Notes: generated by a model from the letters alone, not told the origin. 64,000 nt of DNA from Candidatus Sulfotelmatobacter sp. (GCA_036500765.1 DASYBM010000017.1:186001-250000), one strand, 5' to 3'. Positions 8,818 to 18,129 are shown, counted from the first letter of the stretch. Made by a program: numbers and translations.

Positions 8818-9565
8818 GGATCTTGTAGCTGCGGTACTCGATGGAAAGGGTTGCGGTGCCTCCCAAACGCAATACGCTTTCGGTGCGATTCTCCTCGGGG
8901 AGCCAGAAATCGTCGACCTTCACATATTTGTGATTGATCACAGTCTTCTTGATCCACATCGAGGGGTTCTTTCCCGGTTCGGCTTCGATCCGAAGCACCG
9001 CAAAATCTTTGCCGTCAACCCAGATTTTTCCGCGATAGAGAAATTTATTCTTGGATTTGGGCAACAGATTGAGCACGTATTGCCCACCATCGGAACCGGG
9101 CTCGTAGGCCGCGAGTTCGAAATCGTAATTATCCCTGGTCAGCGAGCTCTGGCTCCGGTTTTCTGCTTTCGCGGCTTCCTTTTCTCCCTCCAGCAGTTTC
9201 TTGAACACATGGTCCAGAATGAACTTGGAACCAGTCTGTGAGACAACCTCGAACTCCTTGAAATCGGGAGCGCGATAATTGACCTTCACCACCATCTCGG
9301 CATTGTGATCGCTGGGAAAGCCGCGATATTGCATGCGATAGACGCGCTCCCCCTCGAATTGGCTGAGCGCGGCCGCCCGGCTTGCGTTCCGCTCCTCGAG
9401 GTTCTTGACCACCTGTTCAAGTTGCAGCGGTGCATGGAGTGACGCCGTCGCATAGATCGCTAGAGGAGCAGCCTCCTGTGCCCTGGCCAATAGCGAGGTA
9501 GTCCCTAGAAGGCCCACGACGACTAGCACTTTCCCGATGCTGCGGATTTGCCTTGAAGTATTCAT
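8753..9565 (-). CDS. LolA-like periplasmic outer-membrane lipoprotein-sorting protein
   Basis: A 270-residue secreted protein: basic N-terminus, hydrophobic VLVVVGLLGTTSLLARA, cleavage after ARAQ. The mature part fits the LolA/LolB-like half-barrel superfamily: LEQVVKNLEERNASRAAALSQFEGERVYRMQY, later RGKIWVDGKDFAVLRIEAEPG and VDDFWLPEENRTESVLRLGG. Such proteins bind lipid or lipoprotein acyl chains, but this branch (long, with FAVLRIEAEP) is uncharacterised in Acidobacteriota. ATG 9563-9565 is preceded by a good GAGGGAAG ribosome site. Confidence 0.7.
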   Translation of the reverse strand: MNTSRQIRSIGKVLVVVGLLGTTSLLARAQEAAPLAIYATASLHAPLQLEQVVKNLEERNASRAAALSQFEGERVYRMQYRGFPSDHNAEMVVKVNYRAPDFKEFEVVSQTGSKFILDHVFKKLLEGEKEAAKAENRSQSSLTRDNYDFELAAYEPGSDGGQYVLNLLPKSKNKFLYRGKIWVDGKDFAVLRIEAEPGKNPSMWIKKTVINHKYVKVDDFWLPEENRTESVLRLGGTATLSIEYRSYKILKSSPLNAAAENNVGFQSIAR

Positions 9566-9658
9566 CTTCCCTCAAATGGCAGGCCTCAAATGGTTAGGCC
9601 TCAAATGATTCGCCTTAACTGGTTCGGCTCGCCGCGACGCTTTGAAGCACAAGCCGGT

Positions 9659-10879
9659 TCAGGGCAGTACGGTGTGCGGACGCATGCGAATCTTTCTTCC
9701 GGTTGTTACGGAACTCCGCAGTACCCGCTCGTAGGCGGCATACACCGACTTGAATACCGCGTCCCACGAGGCGGTCTCGGCCTGGGCCCGCGCATTGCTG
9801 CGCATCAGCTTTAACTCGTTTGGATGCTGGGCAAGGTTCGTAATGTTTACCGCAAATTCGTGCAAGTCCCGGGCCACAAATCCCGTTTCTCCCTGCCGGA
9901 CGATGAACTGTGGTCCTCCACTGTCGGTCACGACCGCCGGAACCCCCGAGGCTAACGCTTCCAGAACAACATTTCCATACGTGTCGGTTCGCGACGGGAA
10001 CGCGAACACATCCATGTTGGCATAAGCTCGGGCCAGCGCTTCTCCTTTCAACACCCCGGTGAACGTAGCCCCTGGCATATTCGCTCTAAGCCACAGTTCC
10101 TCAGCGCCTTGCCCCACAATGACGAAGCGGAAGTTGGTCAATCCGTCGTCGATCAACCTGCGCTCCAAATCGGCGAGAAAGCGAATATTCTTCTCCACTG
10201 TCAGGCGGCCGACGTATCCGATGACGAAAGGGCCTTCTTCGCGCCTCCGCCGTTGCGGATGGAACAGTTCGGTGTCCACTCCGCGATACATCGGATAACA
10301 GGGCTTCCCCGTCCCCTTCTCGATCATTTCAATGAGTTCCTGGTTGGGCGCAAAGAGGAGTTGAGCCGCGTGGTAAAAGCGCAGCGTCGCTAAAAGACTG
10401 CCTTTGCGAATGGCAGCGCTCAACTTCGCTCGGACACCCTTCGGAACGAACGAAAGCAACGATGCTGCGCGCTGTTCCGCGTACTGATGAATGTTGGTGT
10501 GCCATGAAGCGACCAGGGGAATGCGCAGGTGTTCGGCAATCGCCAACGCCAGTTGGCCAACATCGCTGGGGCCGGTAATGTGAATAATGTCCGGATCGAA
10601 GTCGCGAACCACGGCCTCCACCCCCCGGAAGTGACGCCAAAACGCCAGATCAAAGTCGTGTTTCTTGTCGAGGGGGAAGCCAAACTTTCCGCGACGGCGG
10701 CATACTCGCCACACCGAACCGGTTCGAAGCGATTCGTCGGCCGCCCCGCCGTGAACTGTCAAAAACGGCAAATCGTGACGCATCGCGAACCCCTCAAAAT
10801 GGCGACTCGTATTCGCGACGCCATCGATCTCGTTGTATGCGTCGGGGAAAAAAGCTACCCGCAAAGTATTTGACATCAT
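9659..10879 (-). CDS. GT4-family glycosyltransferase
   Basis: A 406-residue GT-B retaining glycosyltransferase. The N-terminal Rossmann domain starts VAFFPDAYNEIDGVANTS, with HITGPSDVGQLALAIA and VASWHTNIHQYAE (acceptor side). The C-terminal nucleotide-sugar domain has IGYVGRLTVEKNIRFL, VGQGAEE and the GT4 motif DTYGNVVLEALASGVP with the Glu-x7-Glu type pair. It is close in pattern to the SqdX/PimB-like mannosyl- or quinovosyl-transferases; the donor is not predictable. Its ATG overlaps the stop of the upstream PHP gene by four bases, so the two are translationally coupled. Confidence 0.92.
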   Translation of the reverse strand: MMSNTLRVAFFPDAYNEIDGVANTSRHFEGFAMRHDLPFLTVHGGAADESLRTGSVWRVCRRRGKFGFPLDKKHDFDLAFWRHFRGVEAVVRDFDPDIIHITGPSDVGQLALAIAEHLRIPLVASWHTNIHQYAEQRAASLLSFVPKGVRAKLSAAIRKGSLLATLRFYHAAQLLFAPNQELIEMIEKGTGKPCYPMYRGVDTELFHPQRRRREEGPFVIGYVGRLTVEKNIRFLADLERRLIDDGLTNFRFVIVGQGAEELWLRANMPGATFTGVLKGEALARAYANMDVFAFPSRTDTYGNVVLEALASGVPAVVTDSGGPQFIVRQGETGFVARDLHEFAVNITNLAQHPNELKLMRSNARAQAETASWDAVFKSVYAAYERVLRSSVTTGRKIRMRPHTVLP

Positions 10880-12066
10880 GAAGCAGCCTCCTGGCTCCTC
10901 TCTAGAAGATCATTTTCGCGTTCCGGCCGCGCGAGCGCCAACCGCATGGCCCCTTTCACCGCACTCACTTCCAATAAAGCGACCACCGAAAAGAAATAGC
11001 GAATATAGAACGGAGGTTTCTCCCAAAGGGCCGCCAAAGGCCGTATGACTCCGGCGCTGTCGGGGTGAAAAACCCGCTCATCCCAACGCCGCGAACCAAT
11101 CGAGTAATCGGGACTCTCCCGGATCACGTCCAACAATGTCTGCAACACGCGCAGCGTGTTGGGCTCGGTATACTGCGGCATGAAGAGAACGTGGCTCGAT
11201 CGTTCGCTGCGCACTTCATGAACGAACTCCGTAAAGCTCTCCGCGCGCGTAAGGTTCAGGGCCGCATTCGGTTCGCAGCCATGACGATCGCCTCCTGAGA
11301 TAACCAGTTGGTCGCACGCTTCCGACAGTTGCAGCACGTACTGGTTCTCCTGCCAGCTGCGGATGCCGCTCAGCTCGAGCGCATGCAGGTATTGGCCGTG
11401 CCGGCAAAGGAATGTCCGCAGATTCAACTCGTGCCGCTCCCGCCCCTCGCCTCCCAGATCCCACATGGGGTGATTCAATATGACCATCACTTCAGGAATT
11501 TCATGCAGCCCGCGCAGGAGTTCGGTCAGCCGGGGGCCGGCCATGGGATGGCTCGTATACTCAGCCAGGTCCGCCATGATGGATTCTGCGCGACCGCTGG
11601 GAAGATTGTGAACTCCGAGATGGAACTTCGTGCTTTCAAAGGGAACCGTCCATTCCACCGAGACCGGAATCCGCCGGGCTTCGGGAACCACGCGCAGCAA
11701 CATCGGGGCCTCGATATTGTCGTGGTCCGTGATGGAAACCATGGCGTCGAGTTCCAAAACCGCTTCGATCTGCTTCTTTTCCAGTTCGAAAGCGGCAAGG
11801 GGGGGAAGAGGCGGAACCCAGTAGCCTTTCCAGAAATCGACCTTTACGCCCGCCTCGCGCTGCGCCTTTCTATCCTGCGCTGCCAGCGCTCGCTGCAACG
11901 GCCAGTGGCGGGCGGCATACTGCGCGATGAAGTACAGCCCTTCCTTCGAATGGTTAGTGTGGCTGTGTAGCGATACGCCGAAATGATAAGGCGCCGCAGC
12001 TCGGGGTTCTTTCCAAAGGCAGGTTACTTTGCGTTGCAAATCGCCTCCTTGTCGACAACCCGGCAC
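10876..12066 (-). CDS. PHP-type metal-dependent phosphoesterase-like protein
   Basis: Up to 396 residues. The PHP metal-binding motifs are visible: SLHSHTNHSKEG near the N-terminus (HxH), SITDHDNIEAP (DHDN), then LNHPMWDLGG and ISGGDRHGCEPN. Substrate unknown. The longest frame starts at GTG 12066, but a TTG at 12037-12039 has AAGGAGG four bases upstream and is a good alternative start. It is co-transcribed with the following glycosyltransferase (ATGA overlap), which suggests a role in the same glycan or glycolipid pathway. Confidence 0.75.
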   Translation of the reverse strand: MPGCRQGGDLQRKVTCLWKEPRAAAPYHFGVSLHSHTNHSKEGLYFIAQYAARHWPLQRALAAQDRKAQREAGVKVDFWKGYWVPPLPPLAAFELEKKQIEAVLELDAMVSITDHDNIEAPMLLRVVPEARRIPVSVEWTVPFESTKFHLGVHNLPSGRAESIMADLAEYTSHPMAGPRLTELLRGLHEIPEVMVILNHPMWDLGGEGRERHELNLRTFLCRHGQYLHALELSGIRSWQENQYVLQLSEACDQLVISGGDRHGCEPNAALNLTRAESFTEFVHEVRSERSSHVLFMPQYTEPNTLRVLQTLLDVIRESPDYSIGSRRWDERVFHPDSAGVIRPLAALWEKPPFYIRYFFSVVALLEVSAVKGAMRLALARPERENDLLERSQEAAS

Positions 12067-12211
12067 CAGGATGGTGTTGTGGAAAAAATTTCATAAAGAC
12101 ATTAAAGGCAAATTACGTTTTAAACATTTTTGTGTGAATTTGTTTTTTGGAATTCCTTTTTTTAACAATGAATTAATCTTTCTGCGGCCAAATCTGGACC
12201 ATACTGCAACC
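12067..12211. promoter_or_regulatory. AT-rich divergent promoter region
   Basis: About 120 bp of strongly AT-rich DNA (runs of T and A around 12075-12180) between two divergently transcribed units in an otherwise 60 percent GC sequence. It probably holds promoters for the PHP/GT operon (minus) and the membrane protein/GT unit (plus). No exact -35/-10 pair is claimed. Confidence 0.5.
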
Positions 12212-12844
12212 GTGGACACAAATCCTCCACGCAAAACAACTACGCCCGCGCCGCTCAAGCCTGCCGCGCCCGTGATCGGCCTTTTATCGGCCGTCTTCCT
12301 GCACCCCCGCCGAATCTTGATGCTCTGGAACTGGAAATCCGCTTTCCTGAGCGTGATTTTGCGCGCGCCAATCTTTTTTGTCGCCGCACTCCGTCAGGGG
12401 TGGAGAGCTATGCTGTCTGCCGTAATTACCGAGTCGATTTTCTGCGCCGTAAGCGCAGGCTTTTACGGCAGCGTGGTGCAAAGCCTGAAAGATGCCGAGC
12501 CGCAGTGGCTCACCGGAATCTTCCTGGCGGTCCTGCTCCCGCTGTTCTTTCAGGGGTTGGAATATTTACTACATTGGTTCCGGGGAACGCCTCACCTGCG
12601 CGTCGCCGCCATCGTCTCCTTAGTGGTGAGCGCCGTCTCAGCGCTCTTTAACTGGTACGCCATGCGGCGCGGCGCGCTGCTGGTCGGCGGTGAGGGCGGC
12701 GGCTTCGGCGGAGACCTGCGCCGCCTGCCCCGGCTTCTGTTCGGATTCCTGGCCGTTCTGCCCCGCAAACTTGCCCGGTATATGAAGAATCGTTCTTTGA
12801 AACTGTTAACCGAACCACGAGGTGACCTGTCTCTTGGGAGCTAG
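12212..12844 (+). CDS. Uncharacterised multi-span membrane protein
   Basis: Begins at GTG 12212 (VDTNPPRKTT), placing it after the AT-rich intergenic DNA; a longer frame from 12029 would run through that region and is unlikely. About 210 residues with four hydrophobic segments: FLSVILRAPIFFVAAL, AVITESIFCAVSAGFYG, GIFLAVLLPLFFQGLEYLL and RVAAIVSLVVSAVSALFNWY. A glycine-rich loop GGEGGGFGGD precedes the basic tail. No family recognised. It lies 9 bp before a glycosyltransferase gene, so a role in the same envelope-glycan process is plausible. Confidence 0.7.
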   Translation: MDTNPPRKTTTPAPLKPAAPVIGLLSAVFLHPRRILMLWNWKSAFLSVILRAPIFFVAALRQGWRAMLSAVITESIFCAVSAGFYGSVVQSLKDAEPQWLTGIFLAVLLPLFFQGLEYLLHWFRGTPHLRVAAIVSLVVSAVSALFNWYAMRRGALLVGGEGGGFGGDLRRLPRLLFGFLAVLPRKLARYMKNRSLKLLTEPRGDLSLGS

Positions 12845-12853
12845 CTTCCTTCG

Positions 12854-14272
12854 ATGAAGACTCTGCACCTGACGAATGCGTGGCATGAGACCTCGGGCGG
12901 CATCGCTACTTTTTATCGGGCATTGATCGCGGCTGCGAACCGCAAGGGCCACGATATTCGCCTGGTTGTGCCCGCTCCGGCCGACCGGGTCGAAGAGGTG
13001 GGCGAGTTCGGCAGGATCTACCATGTTCTCGCTCCCAAGGCCTTTCTGAACTCCGAATACCGCGCTATTTTCCCCTCCCAGTTCCTCTCTCCGGGCAGCA
13101 AACTGCAAAAAATTCTGGCCTTCGAATCTCCCGATCTGATCGAAATCTCCGACAAATACACTCTGAACTATCTGGGCGCGTTGCTACGCATGCAGTTGGT
13201 ACAAACCTTGAACTATCGTCCGCTGGTCGTCGGACTGAGCCAGGAGCGCATGGACGATAACGTTCGCGCCTATTTTGGTTCTATCCCGTTCTCTCAGAAG
13301 TTCTGCTCGATCTACATGAAGTGGTTCTACTTCCCTTTCTTCGATCATCACATTGCCAACTCCGAATACACCGCGGCGGAGTTGCGCGCCGCCGCCCGCG
13401 GGCAACTGGTGCCCCGGAAAACCTGGATTCGCTCCATGGGCGTGGATCTCGCTCATTTCTCGCCGCAACGGCGGCGACCCGAACTCCGCCGACGGCTCCT
13501 ACAGAATCTCGGCGTTGCTGAGGACGCAGCTCTTCTTCTCTACGCGGGCCGTCTCGCGCCCGAAAAAAATCTACAACTGCTGTTTGACCTGATGGCTCGC
13601 CTCGCATGCCACGGCCAGCGCGAGTATCGGCTGCTCGTCGTCGGTGACGGGGTGGATCGCGAATTTTGGGAACGTCGATGCGACCACGATTTACGCGGCC
13701 GGGTTCAGTTCTTCGGACACATCGCGGATAAGAATGTTCTTGCCGATATCTACGCCAGTTCAGATGTTTTCGTTCATCCCAATCCTCGCGAGCCCTTTGG
13801 CATTGCCCCTCTCGAGGCAATGGCCTCGGGAATCCCGCTGGTGGCGCCCAATTCCGGCGGCGTAGTTTCTTACGCGAACCCTCGGAACGCATGGACGGTC
13901 CATGCCGATGTGGAGAGCTTCGCCGATGCCGTCAGGGAAGCCGTCACCAACCGAACCGCCGCTGCCGAAAAAACTCAACGCGCCTTGGCAACGGCGAATC
14001 AGTATCGTTGGGAAACTGTTACGCAGTCGTTCCTCGAGCTGTACGAACAACTGCTGCGCCTGCGCGCTGACGTTGGTCAACTCTCGGGACCCACATCTTC
14101 CTCGGCATTTTCTTCGACATTTTCTTCCACCCCCGCGACGGGCTTCCATGCAGCTCTGATGCGCGGGGTTGCAGCCACGGCAATAGCAATGTTCCGCATG
14201 TGCTCGAAAATCGCTTCCAGATCGCACTCCCGTCGTCCACGCCTAACCGCAGATCCCGCAGTCCGATCGTAA
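12854..14272 (+). CDS. GT4-family glycosyltransferase with a low-complexity tail
   Basis: A 472-residue GT-B enzyme. N-terminal domain: LHLTNAWHETSGGIATFYRAL (acceptor loop GGIAT); then IANSEYTAAEL. C-terminal donor domain: LLYAGRLAPEKNLQLL, VVGDGVDREF, FFGHIADKNVLADIYASSDVFVHP, then EPFGIAPLEAMASGIP, the GT4 Glu-x7-Glu signature. After residue about 415 the sequence becomes a Ser/Thr/Phe then Arg-rich tail (SSAFSSTFSST) lacking a known domain, and the stop lies inside a 12-bp tandem repeat. Pairs functionally with the divergent GT/PHP unit. Confidence 0.92.
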   Translation: MKTLHLTNAWHETSGGIATFYRALIAAANRKGHDIRLVVPAPADRVEEVGEFGRIYHVLAPKAFLNSEYRAIFPSQFLSPGSKLQKILAFESPDLIEISDKYTLNYLGALLRMQLVQTLNYRPLVVGLSQERMDDNVRAYFGSIPFSQKFCSIYMKWFYFPFFDHHIANSEYTAAELRAAARGQLVPRKTWIRSMGVDLAHFSPQRRRPELRRRLLQNLGVAEDAALLLYAGRLAPEKNLQLLFDLMARLACHGQREYRLLVVGDGVDREFWERRCDHDLRGRVQFFGHIADKNVLADIYASSDVFVHPNPREPFGIAPLEAMASGIPLVAPNSGGVVSYANPRNAWTVHADVESFADAVREAVTNRTAAAEKTQRALATANQYRWETVTQSFLELYEQLLRLRADVGQLSGPTSSSAFSSTFSSTPATGFHAALMRGVAATAIAMFRMCSKIASRSHSRRPRLTADPAVRS

Positions 14273-14308
14273 GTCCGATCGTCAGCCCGATCGTCAGCCC
14301 GACGGTAA
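14261..14308. repeat. Four tandem 12-bp units
   Basis: Units of the form GYCCGATCGTMA are repeated four times, the last diverged. The stop codon of the preceding glycosyltransferase (14270-14272) is inside the array, so the array has changed the protein's C-terminus. Confidence 0.8.
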
Positions 14309-14516
14309 GGCAGACAAGCACAACCCACCAATAGCTCCGGATCGGTTGCATCCCGTCAGGCCACTGCTTCGCGCGCCAGTATCGGTTCCCCGAAAGCGCG
14401 ACAGGGTCCAGCTTCGCGACCACTGCCGCTATCACTGAGCCGCTCTGCGGGCCGACAAACTGACCTCTCGCTTCACCCGGGATGACACGATGGTGACAAA
14501 TTTGTAGGACGAGATC

Positions 14517-15020
14517 CTACTGAATCGGCTCCGACACGTGCTCATGCACGACCACCCACTTGCCGTCCTCGTTCTCGAAAATCCCCGTCCAGCGAAAATT
14601 GCCCATCTCGACTTTGCCCGCCTTCGTGGTCATCTGTTCCGCAATCGTGGCCGTCGCCCAGGCGAGATCGCCATGCGGATGAATCGCCAGATCATCGTTC
14701 ACCGTAAACTTTGCGCTCTTATATCCGGCCACAACCGCCTTCACGCCATTCGAGTATTCCTCCCAGTTGTTATATTTCAGCGGAGCAATATCGAAGAACG
14801 TGTGCGGGCCAGTGGTGGCGTAATACTGCGCGACGTTGCCAGGGTCAAGCGTCGACCATCCATCCCATATTTTCTGGATGTAGGCTCGGTCGGGAACAGG
14901 CCCGGCCTTCTTCATCGCCACTTTCTTCGCCCGTGCCGCCGCTTGTGCTGAAATTTGAGGGAAGCCAGAGATCGTCAGGAAAAAAAGACAGAATGAAGCG
15001 ACTAGAACGCGGTTAAGCAT
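14517..15020 (-). CDS. Secreted SnoaL/NTF2-like fold protein
   Basis: Start taken at ATG 15018-15020 (MLNRVLVASFCLFFLTISGF), which has GGAGGAGA 8 bases upstream; a longer frame begins at 15062. The signal peptide is followed by a basic linker and an NTF2-like cone domain: IQKIWDGWSTLDPGNVAQYYA, FFDIAPLKYNNWEEYSNGVKAV, WATATIAEQM and FRWTGIFENEDGKWVVVHEHVSEP. The last strand with HEH is typical of DUF4440/SnoaL_3 proteins. Ligand unknown; periplasmic. Confidence 0.78.
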   Translation of the reverse strand: MLNRVLVASFCLFFLTISGFPQISAQAAARAKKVAMKKAGPVPDRAYIQKIWDGWSTLDPGNVAQYYATTGPHTFFDIAPLKYNNWEEYSNGVKAVVAGYKSAKFTVNDDLAIHPHGDLAWATATIAEQMTTKAGKVEMGNFRWTGIFENEDGKWVVVHEHVSEPIQ

Positions 15021-15113
15021 AGAGAATGTCTCCTCCAGGAATTCGCCGGAATTCTCGCACACGAAAAGCCAAACCGCAAAAGGGTAAGTAGTTGGCTAAA
15101 TTAAATTTCTGAT

Positions 15114-15157
15114 GTCATCCTGCGCGTAGCCGTTCTTCGGGCGGAGCGAAGGATCTC
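15114..15157. repeat. Dispersed repeat, family TCATCCTGAGC...GAAGGATCT
   Basis: A copy of a 45-bp imperfect palindrome with TCATCC at one end and GGATCT at the other around a CCGTTCTTC...GGCGGAGCGAA core. Related copies lie at 24910, 33614, 44573 and 52803. Confidence 0.8.
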
Positions 15158-15212
15158 TGCGCGCAATCAACCCCGCGCGAAAAAGCGCAACGCGACCGTC
15201 ACGCATTTCTGT

Positions 15213-15242
15213 TTGACCGATTTCCACACCCCACGTTAGAAT
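15213..15242 (+). promoter_or_regulatory. Sigma70-type promoter for rplU-rpmA
   Basis: TTGACC (15213-15218) and TAGAAT (15237-15242) are separated by 18 bp. Transcription would start near 15249, leaving a 170-nt leader before rplU. The remainder of 15021-15419 holds only the repeat at 15114. Confidence 0.55.
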
Positions 15243-15419
15243 AGTGGAGTTTGCCTGTACTCGCCGACCCGTTCTGGGGACGCCTGCCTTGGCTGCTAAA
15301 GCGCCGCGGCGGAAAACACAGCAAGCACAGGAATATCGGCAAGCCCCCTGGGTTGCGCCCGTGTGCGCTCCGGGCTCGGTTTCGGCTGAATTTCAACGAC
15401 ATTCGACGGAGGCAGACGT

Positions 15420-15899
15420 ATGTACGCGGTTATCCGCGCCGGTGGAAAGCAGTACCGGGTGGCGCCCGGAGACGTAATTCGAGTCGAAAAACTTGGCACC
15501 GGCGCTAACGGTGACGGTTCGGTGGAATTCTCCGACGTGCTGGCAGTTTCCGGCGACGATGGACAAGTAGGCAAGCAGGCCGACGCCCGCGTGGTCGGCG
15601 AAGTCGTCGAAGAAGGCCGCGGCGCCAAGATCCTGGTCTTCCATTACAAGCGCAAGAAACAATACAAGAAACTCCGCGGCCACCGTCAGTCCTACACAGC
15701 CGTACGGATTTCGGAAATCGCCTTCGGCGGCCAGAGCTTCAAAGCTTCCGAATTGCCGAAAAAGGAACCAAAGATAAGGAAAATCCGGGCAGCCGAGCCG
15801 GAAGAAGCGCACGACGCGGAGCCGAAAGCGAAAAAAAGTTCGGCCAAGAAAAAAGCCGCACCCAAAAAGGCGGCCAAGAAAACCGCAAAGAAAAAGTAA
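15420..15899 (+). CDS. rplU: 50S ribosomal protein L21 with a lysine-rich extension
   Basis: The L21 domain (residues 1-103) begins MYAVIRAGGKQYRVAPGDVIRVEKL and contains GAKILVFHYKRKKQYKKLRGHRQ, the 23S-binding signature. Residues 115-159 form an added Lys/Ala-rich tail (KKKAAPKKAAKKTAKKK), longer than the roughly 103-residue standard form and likely disordered and RNA-binding; such tails are common in Acidobacteriota. GGAGG lies 8 bases before ATG. It heads the conserved rplU-rpmA-obgE order. Confidence 0.97.
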   Translation: MYAVIRAGGKQYRVAPGDVIRVEKLGTGANGDGSVEFSDVLAVSGDDGQVGKQADARVVGEVVEEGRGAKILVFHYKRKKQYKKLRGHRQSYTAVRISEIAFGGQSFKASELPKKEPKIRKIRAAEPEEAHDAEPKAKKSSAKKKAAPKKAAKKTAKKK

Positions 15900-15970
15900 A
15901 GATATTCAGACGGGCGATGCACCCGTCCCAGTTCTACTGGCCACCACTAGCAACTGACAAATGAGGTTTT

Positions 15971-16234
15971 ATGGCACACAAAAAAGGACAAGGCACTTCA
16001 CGAAACGGCCGCGACTCCAACGCGCAGCGGCTTGGCTTTAAAGCATTCGGCGGACAGATCGTCCCCGGCGGCACCATCATCGTGCGCCAGCGCGGCACGC
16101 GCGTAAAGCCCGGCCTCAATGTCGGCCGCGGCAAAGACGACACCCTCTTCGCCAAGATCACCGGACGCATCAAGTTCCTCAACAAAGGACAGATGGGCAA
16201 GTTCGTGATGGTCGAACCGGTAGAGATCCAGTAA
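15971..16234 (+). CDS. rpmA: 50S ribosomal protein L27
   Basis: An 87-residue protein: [20 protein letters not shown], then [23 protein letters not shown], the full L27 signature. No N-terminal cleavable extension is present (Firmicutes have one). It sits 71 bp after rplU and is followed by a strong terminator. Confidence 0.98.
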   Translation: MAHKKGQGTSRNGRDSNAQRLGFKAFGGQIVPGGTIIVRQRGTRVKPGLNVGRGKDDTLFAKITGRIKFLNKGQMGKFVMVEPVEIQ

Positions 16235-16269
16235 GACTCTCGTTGTCGAAAGGTTACGCGGCACATAGA

Positions 16270-16297
16270 GCCTCGCCTTCGGGACGAGGCTTTTTTT
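16270..16297 (+). terminator. Rho-independent terminator after rpmA
   Basis: Stem GCCTCG/CGAGGC with a nine-base loop, followed by seven T residues (16291-16297). It separates rplU-rpmA from obgE. Confidence 0.9.
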
Positions 16298-16301
16298 CGG
16301 T

Positions 16302-16403
16302 CGTTGGTCGATAGTCGTTAGCGAAAACCCGGCGGCCGTGGGCCAAAGACTAACGACTGACGACTAACGACTAACGACCAACAACGGAAGACCGAAGACC
16401 AAC
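16302..16403. repeat. Dispersed CTAACGAC / GTCGTTAG heptad repeats
   Basis: An inverted copy at 16302-16320 faces direct runs of CTAACGACT at 16350-16383. The same heptad family (CGACCGA/CTAACGA) occurs before several other genes in the window and ends close to the obgE start. Confidence 0.7.
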
Positions 16404-16406
16404 CCC

Positions 16407-17453
16407 ATGTTCATCGACGAGGCAAAAATCCGAGTCAAGGCGGGCGACGGCGGCAACGGTTGCATGGCCTTCCGCCGCGAGAAGTTCGTGCCCCGCGGCG
16501 GACCCTCCGGCGGCGACGGCGGCAAGGGCGGCGACATCGTCATGGAATCCAGCGAGCGTCACAACACGCTCGTGCATTTTCGCTTCAACCCCGAGCACAC
16601 CGCTCAGCGCGGACGTCACGGCGAAGGTTCCAACAAAACCGGCCGCGAGGGCGAGGGCATCGTCCTGAAAGTCCCGGTCGGCACCATCGTCTATGACGAC
16701 GAAACCGGAGAAAAGCTTTTCGAGTTCTCCCAACCCGACCAGAACTTCGTAATCGCCCGCGGCGGACGCGGTGGCCGCGGCAACGCCCGCTTCGCCACAT
16801 CGGTACATCAGGCGCCGCGCGAACATGAAGAGGGTCGTCCCGGCGAGGAACACACCTATCGCCTGGAATTGAAACTCCTCGCGGATGTCGGCCTGGTCGG
16901 CTATCCCAACGTCGGCAAGTCCACACTGATCTCCCGCATCTCCGCCGCGCGCCCCAAGATCGCCGACTATCCTTTCACCACCCTCGAGCCGAACCTTGGC
17001 GTAGTCGCCGTGGGCGACGCAAGAAATGAAATCAGTTTTGTGGTCGCCGATATTCCCGGATTAATCGAGGGCGCTCACGAAGGCGCCGGACTCGGCACGC
17101 AGTTCCTGCGCCACATCGAGCGCACGCGCCTGCTCGTCCATCTGGTCGACGTTTCCGACTCCAGCGGCCGCCCCGACGTCACCAAAGACGTCGAAGTAAT
17201 CCTCGGCGAACTCGGCAGCTTCGGCGCTCATCTCGACGAGAAGCCGATGATCATGGCCGCCTCAAAAATCGACGCCGTAAACAAGGACAAGCTCGCCGCC
17301 CTGAAACGCTATTGCCAGAAAAGGAAGCTGAAGCTTTATGAGATTTCGGCCGTAACAGGCAAAGGAATGGAAGACCTGAAATACGCGATGGCCGGAGCGG
17401 TTCAAGAACTTCGCGAGAAAGCCTTGAAGCTGGCCGAGCAAGAAGATTCGTAA
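16407..17453 (+). CDS. obgE: Obg/CgtA GTPase
   Basis: Ribosome-associated GTPase of late 50S assembly and stress signalling. The glycine-rich Obg fold occupies residues 1-158 ([20 protein letters not shown], then [14 protein letters not shown]). The G domain has G1 [11 protein letters not shown]2 [13 protein letters not shown]3 DIPGLIEGA and NKxD-type SKIDAV. At 348 residues it ends shortly after the G domain and lacks the optional OCT domain. ATG 16407 is the first codon of the conserved N-terminus [13 protein letters not shown]. Confidence 0.97.
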   Translation: MFIDEAKIRVKAGDGGNGCMAFRREKFVPRGGPSGGDGGKGGDIVMESSERHNTLVHFRFNPEHTAQRGRHGEGSNKTGREGEGIVLKVPVGTIVYDDETGEKLFEFSQPDQNFVIARGGRGGRGNARFATSVHQAPREHEEGRPGEEHTYRLELKLLADVGLVGYPNVGKSTLISRISAARPKIADYPFTTLEPNLGVVAVGDARNEISFVVADIPGLIEGAHEGAGLGTQFLRHIERTRLLVHLVDVSDSSGRPDVTKDVEVILGELGSFGAHLDEKPMIMAASKIDAVNKDKLAALKRYCQKRKLKLYEISAVTGKGMEDLKYAMAGAVQELREKALKLAEQEDS

Positions 17454-17470
17454 GAAGCTTCGAAATCAGT

Positions 17471-18118
17471 TCACTGGCCCCGCACCGCCTGTTGGTGGAC
17501 GCTGTAGAGCTGTGCAGCCAAACAATCCGATACCAGTTCCTCCATCGAAGACACATCCAACCTTCCGTTTCGATCGGCGGCGTCCGCGGCCTGAAGTGCC
17601 CTGTAATATCGATCCCTGTTCTTAGGCACGTCCGCAATTTGCTGCGGAACTGTCGGGCTTCCCGGCAGGTAGTATCCGAGACGTGCGCACAAAACGAAGT
17701 ACGACAATGCTCGGGACACTCTGCCGTTGCCGCCAAAAAAAGGATGGATCCAATTGTGCCTCCACATTACGTAAGCCGTTAAATGGATGGCGGACATGTT
17801 GAAGTGCGTGTTGACGTACTCACACATCCCATCCACCAATGGCACTACGTGTTCCCACGGTGGCGGTTGGTGAAGGTTTGGGTCCTGATCGCTGCGAAGC
17901 AGATACACAGCGCCGGTTCTGAACTTTCCGGCACATGTGTAAATGTCACGAATCGCTAGATATTGGAGGCGGCGTAGAATATCGGGAGTGAGCCTGAAAC
18001 CGCTGACGGACTCTGCAACAAGCTTCTTTACCTCATCAAACTGCAAAAGGCCGTTCCTCGCCTCGAGGTCGGCCTTCTGTTCAGGAGTATCAAAAAGTTG
18101 ATGCGGCTCGCGCGGCAA
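17471..18118 (-). CDS. Fic-domain protein with a non-canonical active-site motif
   Basis: A 215-residue Fic/Doc-type protein. The helical core includes FRTGAVYLLR and the flap region; the Fic loop reads HPFFGGNGRVSR (residues 125-136). The canonical motif is HPFx(D/E)GNGRxxR, and here the metal-binding acidic residue is Gly129. Catalytic His125, Asn131 and Arg133/136 are kept. Fic proteins transfer AMP or other phosphate-linked groups onto targets; activity here may be altered. It lies 11 bp downstream of a small antitoxin-like gene. Confidence 0.85.
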   Translation of the reverse strand: MPREPHQLFDTPEQKADLEARNGLLQFDEVKKLVAESVSGFRLTPDILRRLQYLAIRDIYTCAGKFRTGAVYLLRSDQDPNLHQPPPWEHVVPLVDGMCEYVNTHFNMSAIHLTAYVMWRHNWIHPFFGGNGRVSRALSYFVLCARLGYYLPGSPTVPQQIADVPKNRDRYYRALQAADAADRNGRLDVSSMEELVSDCLAAQLYSVHQQAVRGQ

Positions 18119-18129
18119 CAGGCCCTCCG

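Noticed and set aside
12029..12211. N-terminal extension of the membrane protein frame to 12029
   Set aside because: It runs through the AT-rich divergent promoter region and overlaps the PHP gene start.
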